DNA of 35,241 nt. Origin: Pseudomonadota bacterium. Lineage in GTDB: Bacteria > Pseudomonadota > Gammaproteobacteria > Xanthomonadales > Rhodanobacteraceae. Below the pieces are notes generated by a model. That model did not search any database. It was not told the origin of the DNA and saw nothing but the letters and a program-made list of their open reading frames with translations. Positions within the stretch are counted from its first letter, which is position 1. Every line of letters starts with the position of its first letter. The stretch covers positions 1-35,241 of the forward strand of contig JAFEFS010000090.1 of the NCBI GenBank assembly GCA_018240465.1. The letters are read 5' to 3'. Of this stretch, positions 26,301 through 33,274 are shown piece after piece. Both the position numbers and the translations under genes were made by a program.

Positions 26301-26779
26301 GCGTTGACCGCGGCTTCGAGCTGCGCGTGCGAAATGTTGGTCGAGAGACCCTTGTTGTCCGAGTTGAACACGGCGATCTGCGCGGCGTTGGCCGTGACGG
26401 TGACTCCTTCGAGCTGTGCGGCAGCCGCGGCGGGCTCGGCCAGATTGACCGTGGAGACCTGACCCAGGTTGAGGAATACGTTGTCGGCATCGGCTTCCTT
26501 GGCGATGTCGCCGCCGGTCGCTTCGATGTGGTACGGGCCGCCGACGCGCAGGCCCTGCGCGACGTAACGGCCATTCGCGTCCGTCGTGGCGCTCGAGGTG
26601 GTGCCCGACGGCACGTGCACGATCTTCACCTTCGCGCCGGCGACAGGTGCACCCTTGGCATCGACCACGCGGCCGGTCAGGCCCGAAGTGGTGTCCTGTG
26701 CGTACACGGGCAGCGCAACGACCAGCGCGGACGCAATCACGCCCGCCAACAGCTTCACTCTCAACGGATTCTTCATCAT
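23336..26779 (-). CDS. Oar-like TonB-dependent outer membrane receptor
   Basis: Large outer membrane protein of 1147 residues that imports a ligand using TonB energy. The N-terminal signal peptide (MMKNPLRVKLLAGVIASALVVALPVYAQ shape) is followed by a carboxypeptidase-regulatory-like domain (GLTGRVVDAKGAPVAGAKVKI, about 31-100). A TonB-box-like LEGVTVTA lies near 123, then the plug domain (ITVDNVNAGDPFGLNG, NVNMVSKSGTNEYHGEVYYGY). A 22-strand-type barrel follows, with many aromatic alternating segments and a terminal phenylalanine (MMTAKYTF). The architecture matches Oar of Myxococcus and the Oar receptors of Xanthomonadales. Two adjacent ATG codons start it, with GGGAG about 10 bases upstream. 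The ligand is unknown. The gene is alone on its transcript: promoter region at 26780-27034, terminator at 23272-23302. Confidence 0.93.
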   Translation of the reverse strand: MMKNPLRVKLLAGVIASALVVALPVYAQDTTSGLTGRVVDAKGAPVAGAKVKIVHVPSGTTSSATTDANGRYVAQGLRVGGPYHIEATGGDIAKEADADNVFLNLGQVSTVNLAEPAAAAAQLEGVTVTANAAQIAVFNSDNKGLSTNISHAQLEAAVNADRSFQNIARMDPRVSVTDRDSGNVSANGKNYRYNCITVDNVNAGDPFGLNGNGLATITGSPISMNAIDSVQVSTSNFDVSQRGCVGANVNMVSKSGTNEYHGEVYYGYRTAKDGFMGEIAPVGSDVDSPYLGWKREWTSGFNVGGPIVKDRLFFFLSYEQSKRIGYGPSSGPSDATSAGTSPVQGINSAFYNSVLSKAQSLGLNPGDRSLANLTNKRYLAKVDWNINDQHRAVFRYSETKEFQPVTTGSATSVTANSNWYYNNRNIKSYLGQLFSDWSDVFSTEANLQFTKIVTSRGPLVGGYQPSVAVSNSTTSSTPNVTLGTEFSSQVNALDIKQVSGYFAGTWHLGEHTVKAGINGAQDKVYNAFMQGYYGSYTYWAPSNGSIDNFANGAWEAYSIKQPAPGFDLPGSQANFKKQQYGAFLQDTWQATDRLSLTYGLRLDAPRFPASPLYNPCFASAPGTAFTAKNSNGSTLCTAARGGFGYANNTLPTTAPMFQPRVSFNYDFDSEYKTQLRGGVGVFVSDVPTVWYSNSFGNSGLTAVTYSITDLSSNPVGTLLCSANGTSFTKAAGATCPTGQIPYVKQAPSYSAANPLIPGGTTPAAPGASGAQMAVDTIDPNFKMPRTTQIALAFDRELPWMSIISSVELNYTKTNDEILYKMLNYGAPTGVGPDGRNLYYKTISGTFATSRANANSAFGTVTQLTNSHAGQSTSLTWSFTKPMADDWSAMMAFRVGHSTDANAGASSVANSNIQANMWVNPNQDSIATSNYDVPKRFIAGGTWQHKFFGDYKTQISMFADLHSGAPYSWIAGNDMNGDGYSRDLIYIPKSATDVAWKAGTTATQIQQFMSYVQGNPYLSEHMGQIAGRNAVRSPWVNQIDLSFKQEIPGIFEGNKGELRFDFFNFGNLLNSKWGVEKRAQFPLFRQLANVSGIDPATGKYIYDITGAQYKDANGNYKPQSLLVNETGGGGTSIPSQRWSVMMTAKYTF

Positions 26780-27034
26780 CTTGATTTTCTCCCGAACTGT
26801 TACAGCTCTGTTCTCTCAACCGAAAAGCTACCCACAGCGCACACGCACGCTGCCTGAATTTCGCCATTACCCCGAAGTGGTTTGCAAACCGACGCTCGGC
26901 CGGTTCGATGTCTATCGCACACTGTCTGCGACGCGCGCATGACGTGTTAACACGAGCTTAACTACACTTTATGACAGTTCTCTAACGTTTGCCAGTTCTG
27001 CCGCAACTTTTACAAACATGAACTGGGCCAAGGC
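26780..27034 (-). promoter_or_regulatory. Upstream region of the Oar-like receptor, AT-richer with palindrome
   Basis: 255 bases between the OlsF-like gene end and the receptor start, unusually AT-rich for this genome at 26940-27015. It holds a perfect 12-base palindrome CGTGTTAACACG (26943-26954). On the minus strand, upstream of that, lies CTGTCATAAAGTGTAGTTA, whose first seven bases equal a Pho-box half-site. A weak promoter CTGGCA-N16-CATAAA can be drawn there. No gene is seen. The exact regulator is unknown. Confidence 0.45.
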
Positions 27035-28747
27035 TCAAGCCGCTTCGAGATATCGAGAACGCTTGGCCGCACGCAAAAAACCGAGATCGAGCCGGATCAG
27101 GCCGTCAACGCAGTGACTGAAGGCCGGGTCGGTGCCGAAGGCGAGGAAGCGCACGCCTTCCGGCTCGCACAGATCGACGTAGTGCTTGTACAGGGTCGGC
27201 ATCGTGCAATCCGACTGCGCAAGTTGACGCTTGAGAAGCATCAGGCCGGCCTTGGCGCCCTTGTCGGCCCATGCCTGCGCAGCGGCGGCCTCGACGTGCG
27301 GCGAGATTTTCAGCGGATTGCGCGGCACGGCCAGACCCTCACCGTCGCCGAAATAGTGGCGATGGCAATGCACGATCCATTCGCGCGCCGCCGGTGGCAG
27401 CGACGCACTGATCGACACGGGACCGAACAGGTAGCGCAGGTCGGGACGATGGCGCAGGTAGGCGCCGATACCCTGCCACAGGTAATCCAGACTGCGCGAG
27501 TTCCAGTACGCCGGCTGGACGAAGCTGCGGCCAAGCTCGACGCCTTGCGCGATGAATTCGCGCGCCGAAGGCGCATAGTCGAACAGGGTTGAGGAATACA
27601 GGCCGGACACGCCCCGCGCGGCGAGAATGCGCGCGCCTTCGCCGAGCCGATACGCGCCGACGATCGCCAGTGCCGGCTCGTCCCAGAGCACGAGATGACG
27701 GTAGTGCGCGTCGAAGCGGTCGAGGTCGCGACGCAAGCCCGAGCCCTCGCCGACGCGGCGGAACGACAGCTCGCGCAGGCGGCCGATTTCGCGCAGTATC
27801 GGGCAGTCGGGCTGCGCGTCGATCAACAGGATGCGCTTGCCGTCCTGGGTCGCGCCGAGTTCCTGCGCGCGCCTGAGCGCCCGGCGGATCGCCAGCGGCG
27901 ATTCCGGATGCGCAATCGTGCGCGACGTAGCGAACACGGTCGGCCTGTGCCTGGCGAGCTGATAGACGTGGCGGCGCATCGCCCGCGCGACCGACTCGGC
28001 CTGATCCGCTCCGAGTTCGGTTGCTGCAACTTGCTCGCCGACGCTGATGCCGAGCTGCGCCTGTGGCACGAACATCTCGCGCGCGAGCAGCAGCGAGGAC
28101 AACGGCCTCGCCAGCATCGACACGCCATAGAACGTCGGCGAGTTGTGCGCGGCGATATGCACCGGCAGCACGGGCGCCCGCATGCGCCGCGCCATTCGCA
28201 CGAACCCGCAGGACCAGCGCCCATCGCGCACGCCGCCAGGCCCCATGCGCGAGACTTCGCCCGACGGAAACACGATCAGCGCCTGTTCGTGGTCAAGCGT
28301 GCGGTAAGCGTCGCGCAGGCGTCCGGCCGACGCGCCGTTGCCACCGAACACATTGATCGGCAGCAGCAGCGAGTCCAGTTGCGAGAACTGCGCGAGCACG
28401 TCGTTGGCAAGGATGCGCACGTCGCGGCGCACGCTGCCGACGAGGTGCAGCAGGACCAGCGCATCGAACGCGCCGAGCGGATGATTGGCGACGACGACGA
28501 GGCGGCCTTCCGCCGGAATATTCTCGCGGTCGGTGTGCGCGATGCGATAGCTGACCCCGAATTTCGCCAGCGCCTGCTCGACGAAATCGAAACCGGCCAG
28601 TGGCGCAAACTCGGCCAGCGTGCGGTTGATCCGATCCTCGCAGGCAACTTTGCGCAACAGCTCGACGACCGGTTGCGAGAAGCTGCGCGCACGACCCACG
28701 GCCAGGCGTGGAAACTTCTCGAAAAAACTGCGTTCGACGCTGATCAT
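27035..28747 (-). CDS. Fused lysophospholipid-type acyltransferase and GNAT N-acyltransferase (OlsF-like)
   Basis: 570-residue fusion. Residues 1 to about 270 are a PlsC-like O-acyltransferase: NHPLGAFD at 88-95 (H89 and D95, one residue wider than the classic HX4D) and FPSGE (160-164). Residues from about 300 are a GNAT-type N-acyltransferase related to OlsB (LSFRRVGEGSGLRRDLDRFDAHYRHLVLWD, LGRSFVQPAYWNSRSLDYLWQGIGAYL). The same order occurs in OlsF, which makes ornithine lipids by N- then O-acylation of ornithine (family knowledge). Ornithine lipid synthesis is thus the likely role. A 'hemolysin' annotation of such proteins would be historical. The ATG at 28747 is fixed by a Shine-Dalgarno held in a hairpin loop (28749-28773). 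Confidence 0.87.
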   Translation of the reverse strand: MISVERSFFEKFPRLAVGRARSFSQPVVELLRKVACEDRINRTLAEFAPLAGFDFVEQALAKFGVSYRIAHTDRENIPAEGRLVVVANHPLGAFDALVLLHLVGSVRRDVRILANDVLAQFSQLDSLLLPINVFGGNGASAGRLRDAYRTLDHEQALIVFPSGEVSRMGPGGVRDGRWSCGFVRMARRMRAPVLPVHIAAHNSPTFYGVSMLARPLSSLLLAREMFVPQAQLGISVGEQVAATELGADQAESVARAMRRHVYQLARHRPTVFATSRTIAHPESPLAIRRALRRAQELGATQDGKRILLIDAQPDCPILREIGRLRELSFRRVGEGSGLRRDLDRFDAHYRHLVLWDEPALAIVGAYRLGEGARILAARGVSGLYSSTLFDYAPSAREFIAQGVELGRSFVQPAYWNSRSLDYLWQGIGAYLRHRPDLRYLFGPVSISASLPPAAREWIVHCHRHYFGDGEGLAVPRNPLKISPHVEAAAAQAWADKGAKAGLMLLKRQLAQSDCTMPTLYKHYVDLCEPEGVRFLAFGTDPAFSHCVDGLIRLDLGFLRAAKRSRYLEAA

Positions 28748-28748
28748 G

Positions 28749-28773
28749 GTGTCGCCCTCTCCCTTGGCGACAC
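28749..28773 (-). promoter_or_regulatory. Hairpin presenting the Shine-Dalgarno of the OlsF-like gene in its loop
   Basis: The mRNA reads GTGTCGCC, then AAGGGAGAG, then GGCGACAC, then C and the start ATG. The two arms (28773-28766 and 28756-28749) are perfectly complementary over 8 bases. The ribosome binding site fills the 9-base loop, and the stem ends one base before the start codon. A stem so close to AUG could limit or regulate initiation. Structure seen in sequence; effect inferred. Confidence 0.6.
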
Positions 28774-28847
28774 GCTAGCGGCGGTTTGTTACAGACCGGA
28801 GAATCCTGTGTTTCCCTCATCCCGGCGGGAGGAGTGAAGCAAGGCCG

Positions 28848-29450
28848 TCAGCTCCATTTCATGTAGGTCGCAACACCGTCGAGAAACATCTGCACCGACA
28901 GCGCCACGAGCAACATGCCGACCAGCCGTTCGATCGCCGACAGCACGCTTTGGCCGAGCAGGCGAAACAGCCAGGTCGAGGCGAGCAGGATCAGCGCGGT
29001 GGCGAGCCAGGCGCAGAACAGGGCGATGCTCCAATCCGCGGTGCGGCCGGGTTGCGAATTGGCCATCAGCATCAGCGCGGCCATCGCCGATGGGCCTGCG
29101 ACACCCGGTATCGCCATCGGCACGATGAACGGCTCGCCGCCTTCCGCATCGCCGAACACGCCGCCCTCGCGCGGGAAAACCATCCTCACGCCGATCAGGA
29201 ACAACACGATGCCGCCGGCGATGCTGACCGACTCGATGCGCAGTTGCATCAGCCTGAGCACGGTACTGCCGCAGAACAGGATGCCGAACAGGGTGATCAG
29301 CGCGATCACGAGTTCGCGCACGAGCACGTAGCGACGTCGCTGCGGCGCAACGTTCTTGAGCAGGCTCAGGAAAATCGGAATGTTGCCGAGCGGATCGAGG
29401 ATCAGGAACAACATGATCCCTGCCGATAACGTGGTGATGCTGGTGCCCAT
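28848..29450 (-). CDS. MarC family integral membrane protein (UPF0056)
   Basis: Small polytopic inner membrane protein of 200 residues with about six transmembrane helices. Family signatures are FLILDPLGNIPIFLSLLK at the first helix and FIVPMAIPGVAGPSAMAALM with its Pro/Gly-rich break, then VGMLLVALSVQMFLDGV at the end. The MarC family was named from the mar locus, but a role in drug resistance was not upheld; the function is unknown (family knowledge). The ATG at 29450 has AGGGGA 6 bases upstream; an in-frame extension to 29498 is not supported. 100 bases separate it from the OlsF-like gene downstream on the same strand. Confidence 0.93.
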   Translation of the reverse strand: MGTSITTLSAGIMLFLILDPLGNIPIFLSLLKNVAPQRRRYVLVRELVIALITLFGILFCGSTVLRLMQLRIESVSIAGGIVLFLIGVRMVFPREGGVFGDAEGGEPFIVPMAIPGVAGPSAMAALMLMANSQPGRTADWSIALFCAWLATALILLASTWLFRLLGQSVLSAIERLVGMLLVALSVQMFLDGVATYMKWS

Positions 29451-29494
29451 GGGTTCCCCTTGCTCGTCATTTCCGCGCGCTTCTGGCGGGGCCT

Positions 29495-29641
29495 TCAACA
29501 GCCGCAGGGCTGGCCACCCAACGGCTTTCGCTCTTCATTCTGCCGCGCGCCTTTCAAGCCGTTCGCGGCGCGAATGTCCGCTTCGGCATCCATGCCTGCG
29601 CCGTCCCGCCAAGAACATGCAGAAACGACGAGCAAAAACAT
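29495..29641 (-). CDS. Possible 48-residue lipoprotein-like small ORF coupled to the SDR gene
   Basis: The ATG (29641-29639) shares one base with the stop of the SDR gene (TGATG), an arrangement favouring translational coupling. The product begins MFLLVVSACSW, where VSAC reads as a lipobox with C9 as the lipidated residue. A charged tail (DAEADIRAANGLKGARQNEERK) follows and it ends PCGC. Against it, the signal is very short and lacks a basic n-region. The upstream frame also stays open without a better start. No family is recognised. It may be a real small protein or a chance frame. Confidence 0.3.
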   Translation of the reverse strand: MFLLVVSACSWRDGAGMDAEADIRAANGLKGARQNEERKPLGGQPCGC

Positions 29642-30423
29642 CAACGCAAATCCAACACCTTGCCGCGCGCCTGCGCGCCATCGTCGCCGAGCAGATAAAC
29701 CACGGCCTGCGCCGCGCCGTCCGCCGGCGGCAGCTCCAGCGTATTCTCGCCGAAGTAGGCCATGCGGCGCAGCGCGCTGCGCATCGGCGCGGGCAGCAGC
29801 GCATGCACGCGCGCGCGGCTGGTTTCCCACTCCTGGTGCAGGGTCGAGGCGAAGCCGATCAACGCATGCTTGGCCGTGCCGTAGCCGCCCCAGAATGCCT
29901 TGCCGACACGCGCCGGATCATCCAGCACGAACACCACGCTGGCGTTCGCGCCGTCCGCCGATTCGCGCAGCAGCAGCTCATCGCAGGCCTGCACGATCAG
30001 GAACGGTGCGCTGAGATTCACATGCAGCGTCTTCAACCACGCCTCCGCTTTCGCGTCGACCGCCGGCTGCAGGCCGTCGAACTGCGCGGCCGCGAAAACG
30101 ATGCCGTCGAGTCGACCGAACTCGCGTTCAATCGTCGCGGCGAGATCGTCGTAGTCCTTCGGCGAGGCGCCGGCGAGGTCGAGCGGATAGATCGCGGCCG
30201 CGCCCGGATGCTCCGCCTCGATCTCGTCGTAGAGTTTCTCCAGCGGGCGCACCTTGCGCCCGAGCAGGATCACCGTAGCCCCCGCCTGCGCCGCGGCCTT
30301 CGCGCTCGCGCTGCCGAGCGCCCCGGCGGCACCGACGACCAGCACGACGCGATTGCGCAGGGACCCGGATTTCGCCGCCCAGTCCGCGGGCAGGCGCGCG
30401 GTGTCGCGCAGTTCGATCCTCAT
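29641..30423 (-). CDS. Short-chain dehydrogenase/reductase, YciK-like, lacking the catalytic serine
   Basis: Rossmann-fold SDR of 260 residues resembling E. coli YciK. The cofactor loop is VVGAAGALGSASAKA (about 29-43), HVNLSAPF follows, and the active-site YGTAK gives Y181 and K185. The SDR catalytic serine normally lies 13 residues before the tyrosine. Here position 168 is aspartate, in FVLDDPARVGKAFWGGYGTAK, so the classical Ser-Tyr-Lys set is incomplete. It may still reduce its substrate or may serve another role. Its ATG overlaps the stop of grxD by four bases (ATGA), placing it second in a tight operon. A possible small ORF starts at its own stop. The substrate is unknown. Confidence 0.9.
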   Translation of the reverse strand: MRIELRDTARLPADWAAKSGSLRNRVVLVVGAAGALGSASAKAAAQAGATVILLGRKVRPLEKLYDEIEAEHPGAAAIYPLDLAGASPKDYDDLAATIEREFGRLDGIVFAAAQFDGLQPAVDAKAEAWLKTLHVNLSAPFLIVQACDELLLRESADGANASVVFVLDDPARVGKAFWGGYGTAKHALIGFASTLHQEWETSRARVHALLPAPMRSALRRMAYFGENTLELPPADGAAQAVVYLLGDDGAQARGKVLDLR

Positions 30424-30740
30424 GCCGCTTTCTGCGCTTCCTTGACCATGCGCGCGAGCTCGCCGCTTTCCTGCAGCTCGAGCGTGATGTCGCAGCCGCC
30501 GATCAGCTCGCCGTTGATGAACAACTGCGGGAATGTCGGCCAATTCGAATAGCGCGGCAGATTGGCGCGCACGTCGGGATCCTCGAGCACGTTGACCGAG
30601 GCGAATTGCGCTCCGCAGGACTTCAGCGCCTGTATCGCGCGCTGCGAAAATCCACACATCGGGAACTGCGGCGTGCCTTTCATGAAAAGCACGATCGGGT
30701 TGTCGTGCACAGTCTTGCGGATGCGTTCTTCGATGTCCAT
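30420..30740 (-). CDS. grxD: Monothiol glutaredoxin, Grx4/GrxD type
   Basis: Carries and transfers [2Fe-2S] clusters in the cytoplasm, often with BolA-type partners. It has 106 residues, the usual single-domain length. The CGFS active site lies at 29-32 within FMKGTPQFPMCGFSQRA. The glutathione-binding WPTFPQLFINGELIGGCDI segment follows, then ELARMVKEAQKAA at the end. The ATG at 30740 begins MDIEERIRKTVHDNPIVL, matching homologues; an upstream in-frame ATG at 30788 is unlikely. It is divergent from sodB, and the pair shares a 134-base region, fitting a shared iron/oxidative stress theme (inference). The downstream SDR overlaps it by four bases. Confidence 0.96.
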   Translation of the reverse strand: MDIEERIRKTVHDNPIVLFMKGTPQFPMCGFSQRAIQALKSCGAQFASVNVLEDPDVRANLPRYSNWPTFPQLFINGELIGGCDITLELQESGELARMVKEAQKAA

Positions 30741-30834
30741 GACTTTCGTATTTCGCCCAACTACTGGCGCCGCGGCGCGATGCGTCATTGTAGCAGGCGC
30801 AGCCCGGTTTCCTCGTTCGCCGACCCAATTCCCT

Positions 30835-30840
30835 TATACT
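30835..30840 (+). promoter_or_regulatory. Probable -10 box of the sodB promoter
   Basis: TATACT, 5 of 6 to the consensus, stands 34 bases ahead of the sodB ATG. No good -35 box is seen at 16-18 bases, so the promoter may need an activator. A strong AGGAG ribosome site follows at 30864-30868. Confidence 0.4.
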
Positions 30841-30874
30841 CGATATCCCTTCAAGCCCAAGCCAGGAGACGACG

Positions 30875-31453
30875 ATGGCGATTGAACTTCCCCCGCTTCC
30901 GTACGCACGCGACGCGCTCGCGCCGCACATTTCCGCCGAAACGCTCGACTACCACTATGGCAAGCATCATCAGGCCTACGTCACCAACCTCAACAACCTG
31001 ATCAAGGGCACCGAGAACGAGAACCTCGACCTCGAGACGCTCGTCAAGAAATCGCAGGGCGGCATGTTCAACAACGCGGCGCAGATCTGGAACCACACCT
31101 TCTACTGGAACTCGCTCTCGCCCAAGGGCGGCGGCGACCCGTCCGGCAAACTCGCCGATGCGATCGTGAAGACGTTCGGCGGCATCAATCAGTTCAAGGA
31201 CGAGTTCACCAAGACCGCGGTCGGCACGTTCGGCTCCGGCTGGGCCTGGCTCGTGCAGCGCGCCGACGGCGGCCTCGGCCTCGCCTCGACCAGCAATGCG
31301 GCGACGCCGATCACCGGCAGCGATCGCCCGCTGCTGACCTGCGACGTGTGGGAGCACGCCTACTACATCGACTACCGCAACGCGCGGCCGAAGTACGTCG
31401 AGGCGTTCTGGAACCTGGTCAATTGGGAATTCGCGGCCTCGCAACTCGCGTAA
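30875..31453 (+). CDS. sodB: Iron superoxide dismutase
   Basis: Converts superoxide to oxygen and hydrogen peroxide in the cytoplasm. It has 192 residues, the standard FeSOD length. Metal ligands are H27 ([13 protein letters not shown]), H74 (WNHTFYW), D157 and H161 ([12 protein letters not shown]). Iron rather than manganese use is supported by Q70 in [12 protein letters not shown], the position and residue typical of FeSOD, and by [13 protein letters not shown] 30875 has AGGAG 7 bases upstream. It is monocistronic, facing away from grxD and ending at a double hairpin before the converging purK. Confidence 0.97.
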   Translation: MAIELPPLPYARDALAPHISAETLDYHYGKHHQAYVTNLNNLIKGTENENLDLETLVKKSQGGMFNNAAQIWNHTFYWNSLSPKGGGDPSGKLADAIVKTFGGINQFKDEFTKTAVGTFGSGWAWLVQRADGGLGLASTSNAATPITGSDRPLLTCDVWEHAYYIDYRNARPKYVEAFWNLVNWEFAASQLA

Positions 31454-31488
31454 GCCTGTCTTTAGCCCCCGCCTTCAACGGGGATTTG

Positions 31489-31546
31489 GAGGGGATGGTG
31501 TTCGCCACCACCCCCTCAACAATCCTCCCCCCTCGAAGGGGGGAGG
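31489..31546. terminator. Two back-to-back hairpins between convergent sodB and purK
   Basis: The first stem is GAGGGGATGGTG (31489-31500) with CACCACCCCCTC (31506-31517), 12 base pairs with one mismatch and loop TTCGC. The second is CCTCCCCCC (31524-31532) with GGGGGGAGG (31538-31546), 9 perfect pairs around TCGAA. No T-runs. Position suits a bidirectional end of transcription. The C-rich hairpin type is also often dispersed in genomes of this group (recalled). Confidence 0.5.
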
Positions 31547-31556
31547 GGCTCAAGCG

Positions 31557-32696
31557 TCATAGCGCGGCCAGCACCGGCGCGGCCTGCGCGTCGCGCCCGA
31601 GAGCGCGCGCGACGCGCATCAGGCGCTCGCGCATTTCCGCAGTCGTGTTCGCGCACAAGGTGGCGTGGCCGACCTTGCGTCCCGCGCGCGGGGATTTTCC
31701 GTAGTCGTGCCAATGCGCGCGCGGCTCGGCGAGCACCGGCAGCGCTGCGGGCAGCTCGCCGATGAAGTTGAGCATCACTGCCGTGCCGAGCACGGAGGTG
31801 TCGCCGAGCGGCAGGCCGAGCACGGCGCGCACGTGGTTCTCGAATTGGCTGCACGGTGCGCCTTCGATCGTCCAGTGTCCTGAGTTGTGCACGCGCGGCG
31901 CCATCTCGTTGCCGAGCAGTTGACCGTCCTTGACGAACAGCTCCAGCGCGAACGTGCCGACGTAGTCGAGATGCTCGGCGATCGCGCGCGCGTGGCGCGC
32001 GGCCGGCTCGGCCAACGCCTCGGCGGCGGGCGCCGGCGCGAGCGTGGCCGAGAGAATGCCGTCTTCGTGCCAGTTCTGTACAAGTGGATAAGTGGAAAAT
32101 TCTGCATCACGACCGGCACCACCGCGGCCGCGCACGGCGACGAGCGAGACTTCGCGCTCGAACGCGATCCACGCTTCGAGAATCAACGCCGCGCCGCCGA
32201 GTGCCGCCCAGGCCGCGTCGATGTCGGCGGACGTCCTGATCCGGAACTGACCCTTGCCGTCGTAGCCGAGCCGGCGCGTCTTGAGTACCGCCGGACAGCC
32301 GATATCGGCCAGCGCACGTTCGAGATCGGCGCGACTGTCGACCGCGGCGAACGCGGGCGTGGCCAGGCCAAGCTCGCGGAACAGCGTCTTCTCGACGAGC
32401 CGGTCCTGGGTCGCGGCGAGTGCGCGCGGATTCGGGAACACGGCGACGCGCTCGGCCAGCCAGTGCGCGGTGTCGGCCGGCACATTCTCGAAATCGAACG
32501 TGGCCACGTCGATGCGTCTGGCGAATTCTTCGAGCGCGGCGAAATCGCGCCAGTCGGCGGAAATCTGCGGCGCGACCTGCCCCGCGCAGGCGTCGGCCAC
32601 GTTATCGACGACGAGAAAGCGCGCGCCGAGCGGCGCGCCGGCGAGGGCGATCATGCGTGCGAGCTGGCCGCCGCCGAGGATACCGATGGTTTTCAT
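31557..32696 (-). CDS. purK: N5-carboxyaminoimidazole ribonucleotide synthase
   Basis: ATP-grasp enzyme of purine synthesis that makes N5-CAIR from AIR, bicarbonate and ATP. It has 379 residues. The N-terminal MKTIGILGGGQLARMIALAG is the family signature. Then come DRLVEKTLFRELGLATP, LKTRRLGYDGKGQ with the ATP-grasp lysine, EAWIAFEREVSLVAVRG, and ELFVKDGQLLGNEMAPRVHNSGHWTIEG with metal and substrate residues. A second ATG six bases upstream (32702) would add Met-Ala. The start is 8-14 bases after the purE stop, so purE-purK form one operon in the usual order. It converges with sodB. Confidence 0.96.
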   Translation of the reverse strand: MKTIGILGGGQLARMIALAGAPLGARFLVVDNVADACAGQVAPQISADWRDFAALEEFARRIDVATFDFENVPADTAHWLAERVAVFPNPRALAATQDRLVEKTLFRELGLATPAFAAVDSRADLERALADIGCPAVLKTRRLGYDGKGQFRIRTSADIDAAWAALGGAALILEAWIAFEREVSLVAVRGRGGAGRDAEFSTYPLVQNWHEDGILSATLAPAPAAEALAEPAARHARAIAEHLDYVGTFALELFVKDGQLLGNEMAPRVHNSGHWTIEGAPCSQFENHVRAVLGLPLGDTSVLGTAVMLNFIGELPAALPVLAEPRAHWHDYGKSPRAGRKVGHATLCANTTAEMRERLMRVARALGRDAQAAPVLAAL

Positions 32697-32709
32697 GGCC
32701 ATGCCGTTT

Positions 32710-33213
32710 TCATGCGCGCGGATCGGGCTTCGCCAGCACGGCTTGCGTCTGCGCGGTGCGGAACGCATGCAGGGCCTTGGCAATCGCCGGATCGTCGAGC
32801 GCAAGCAGGCTTGCCGCGAACAGCGCCGCGTTCGTCGCGCCGGCCTTGCCGATCGCGAACGTGGCCACGGGAATCCCGGCCGGCATCTGCACGATCGAGA
32901 GCAGCGAGTCCATGCCGTTGAGCGCGTGTGACTGCACCGGCACACCGAGCACGGGCAGCGCGGTCTTCGCCGCGAGCATGCCCGGCAGATGCGCAGCGCC
33001 GCCGGCGCCGGCGATGATCGCCTTCAGGCCTCGCGCGGCCGCGTTCGCCGCGTAGTCGAACAACAGGTCCGGCGTGCGGTGTGCGGAGACGACCTGCACT
33101 TCGTGCACCACGCCGAGCGTGGCCAGCATCTCGGCTGCGTGACTCATCGTTTCCCAGTCCGAGCGCGAGCCCATGACGATGCCGATGCGCGCTGGCGCAG
33201 TGTCTGTGTTCAT
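32710..33213 (-). CDS. purE: N5-carboxyaminoimidazole ribonucleotide mutase
   Basis: Rearranges N5-CAIR to CAIR, the step after PurK in purine synthesis. It has 167 residues, usual class I PurE size, forming octamers in the family. Signatures are [13 protein letters not shown] (11-23), SAHRTPD with the catalytic H45, [24 protein letters not shown], and [25 protein letters not shown]. The ATG at 33213 directly precedes the first conserved strand by eight residues. It is first gene of a purE-purK operon, divergent from the Trm112-like gene with 61 bases between. Confidence 0.97.
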   Translation of the reverse strand: MNTDTAPARIGIVMGSRSDWETMSHAAEMLATLGVVHEVQVVSAHRTPDLLFDYAANAAARGLKAIIAGAGGAAHLPGMLAAKTALPVLGVPVQSHALNGMDSLLSIVQMPAGIPVATFAIGKAGATNAALFAASLLALDDPAIAKALHAFRTAQTQAVLAKPDPRA

Positions 33214-33274
33214 GGCTTAGCCTGCGCAAAAACGATATTCTACGGGCACTTCGCCAATCACGCATCCTCAGCGC

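Noticed and set aside
23720..26857. Open frame of over 1000 codons antisense to the TonB-dependent receptor
   Set aside because: It is a GC-rich shadow made of Arg/Gly/Ala/Val-rich sequence with no domain, while the opposite strand encodes a complete receptor with signal peptide and terminator.
26943..26954. CGTGTTAACACG as an attachment site or restriction-type motif
   Set aside because: No integrase, tRNA gene or second copy is in the window; a regulatory palindrome is the simpler reading.
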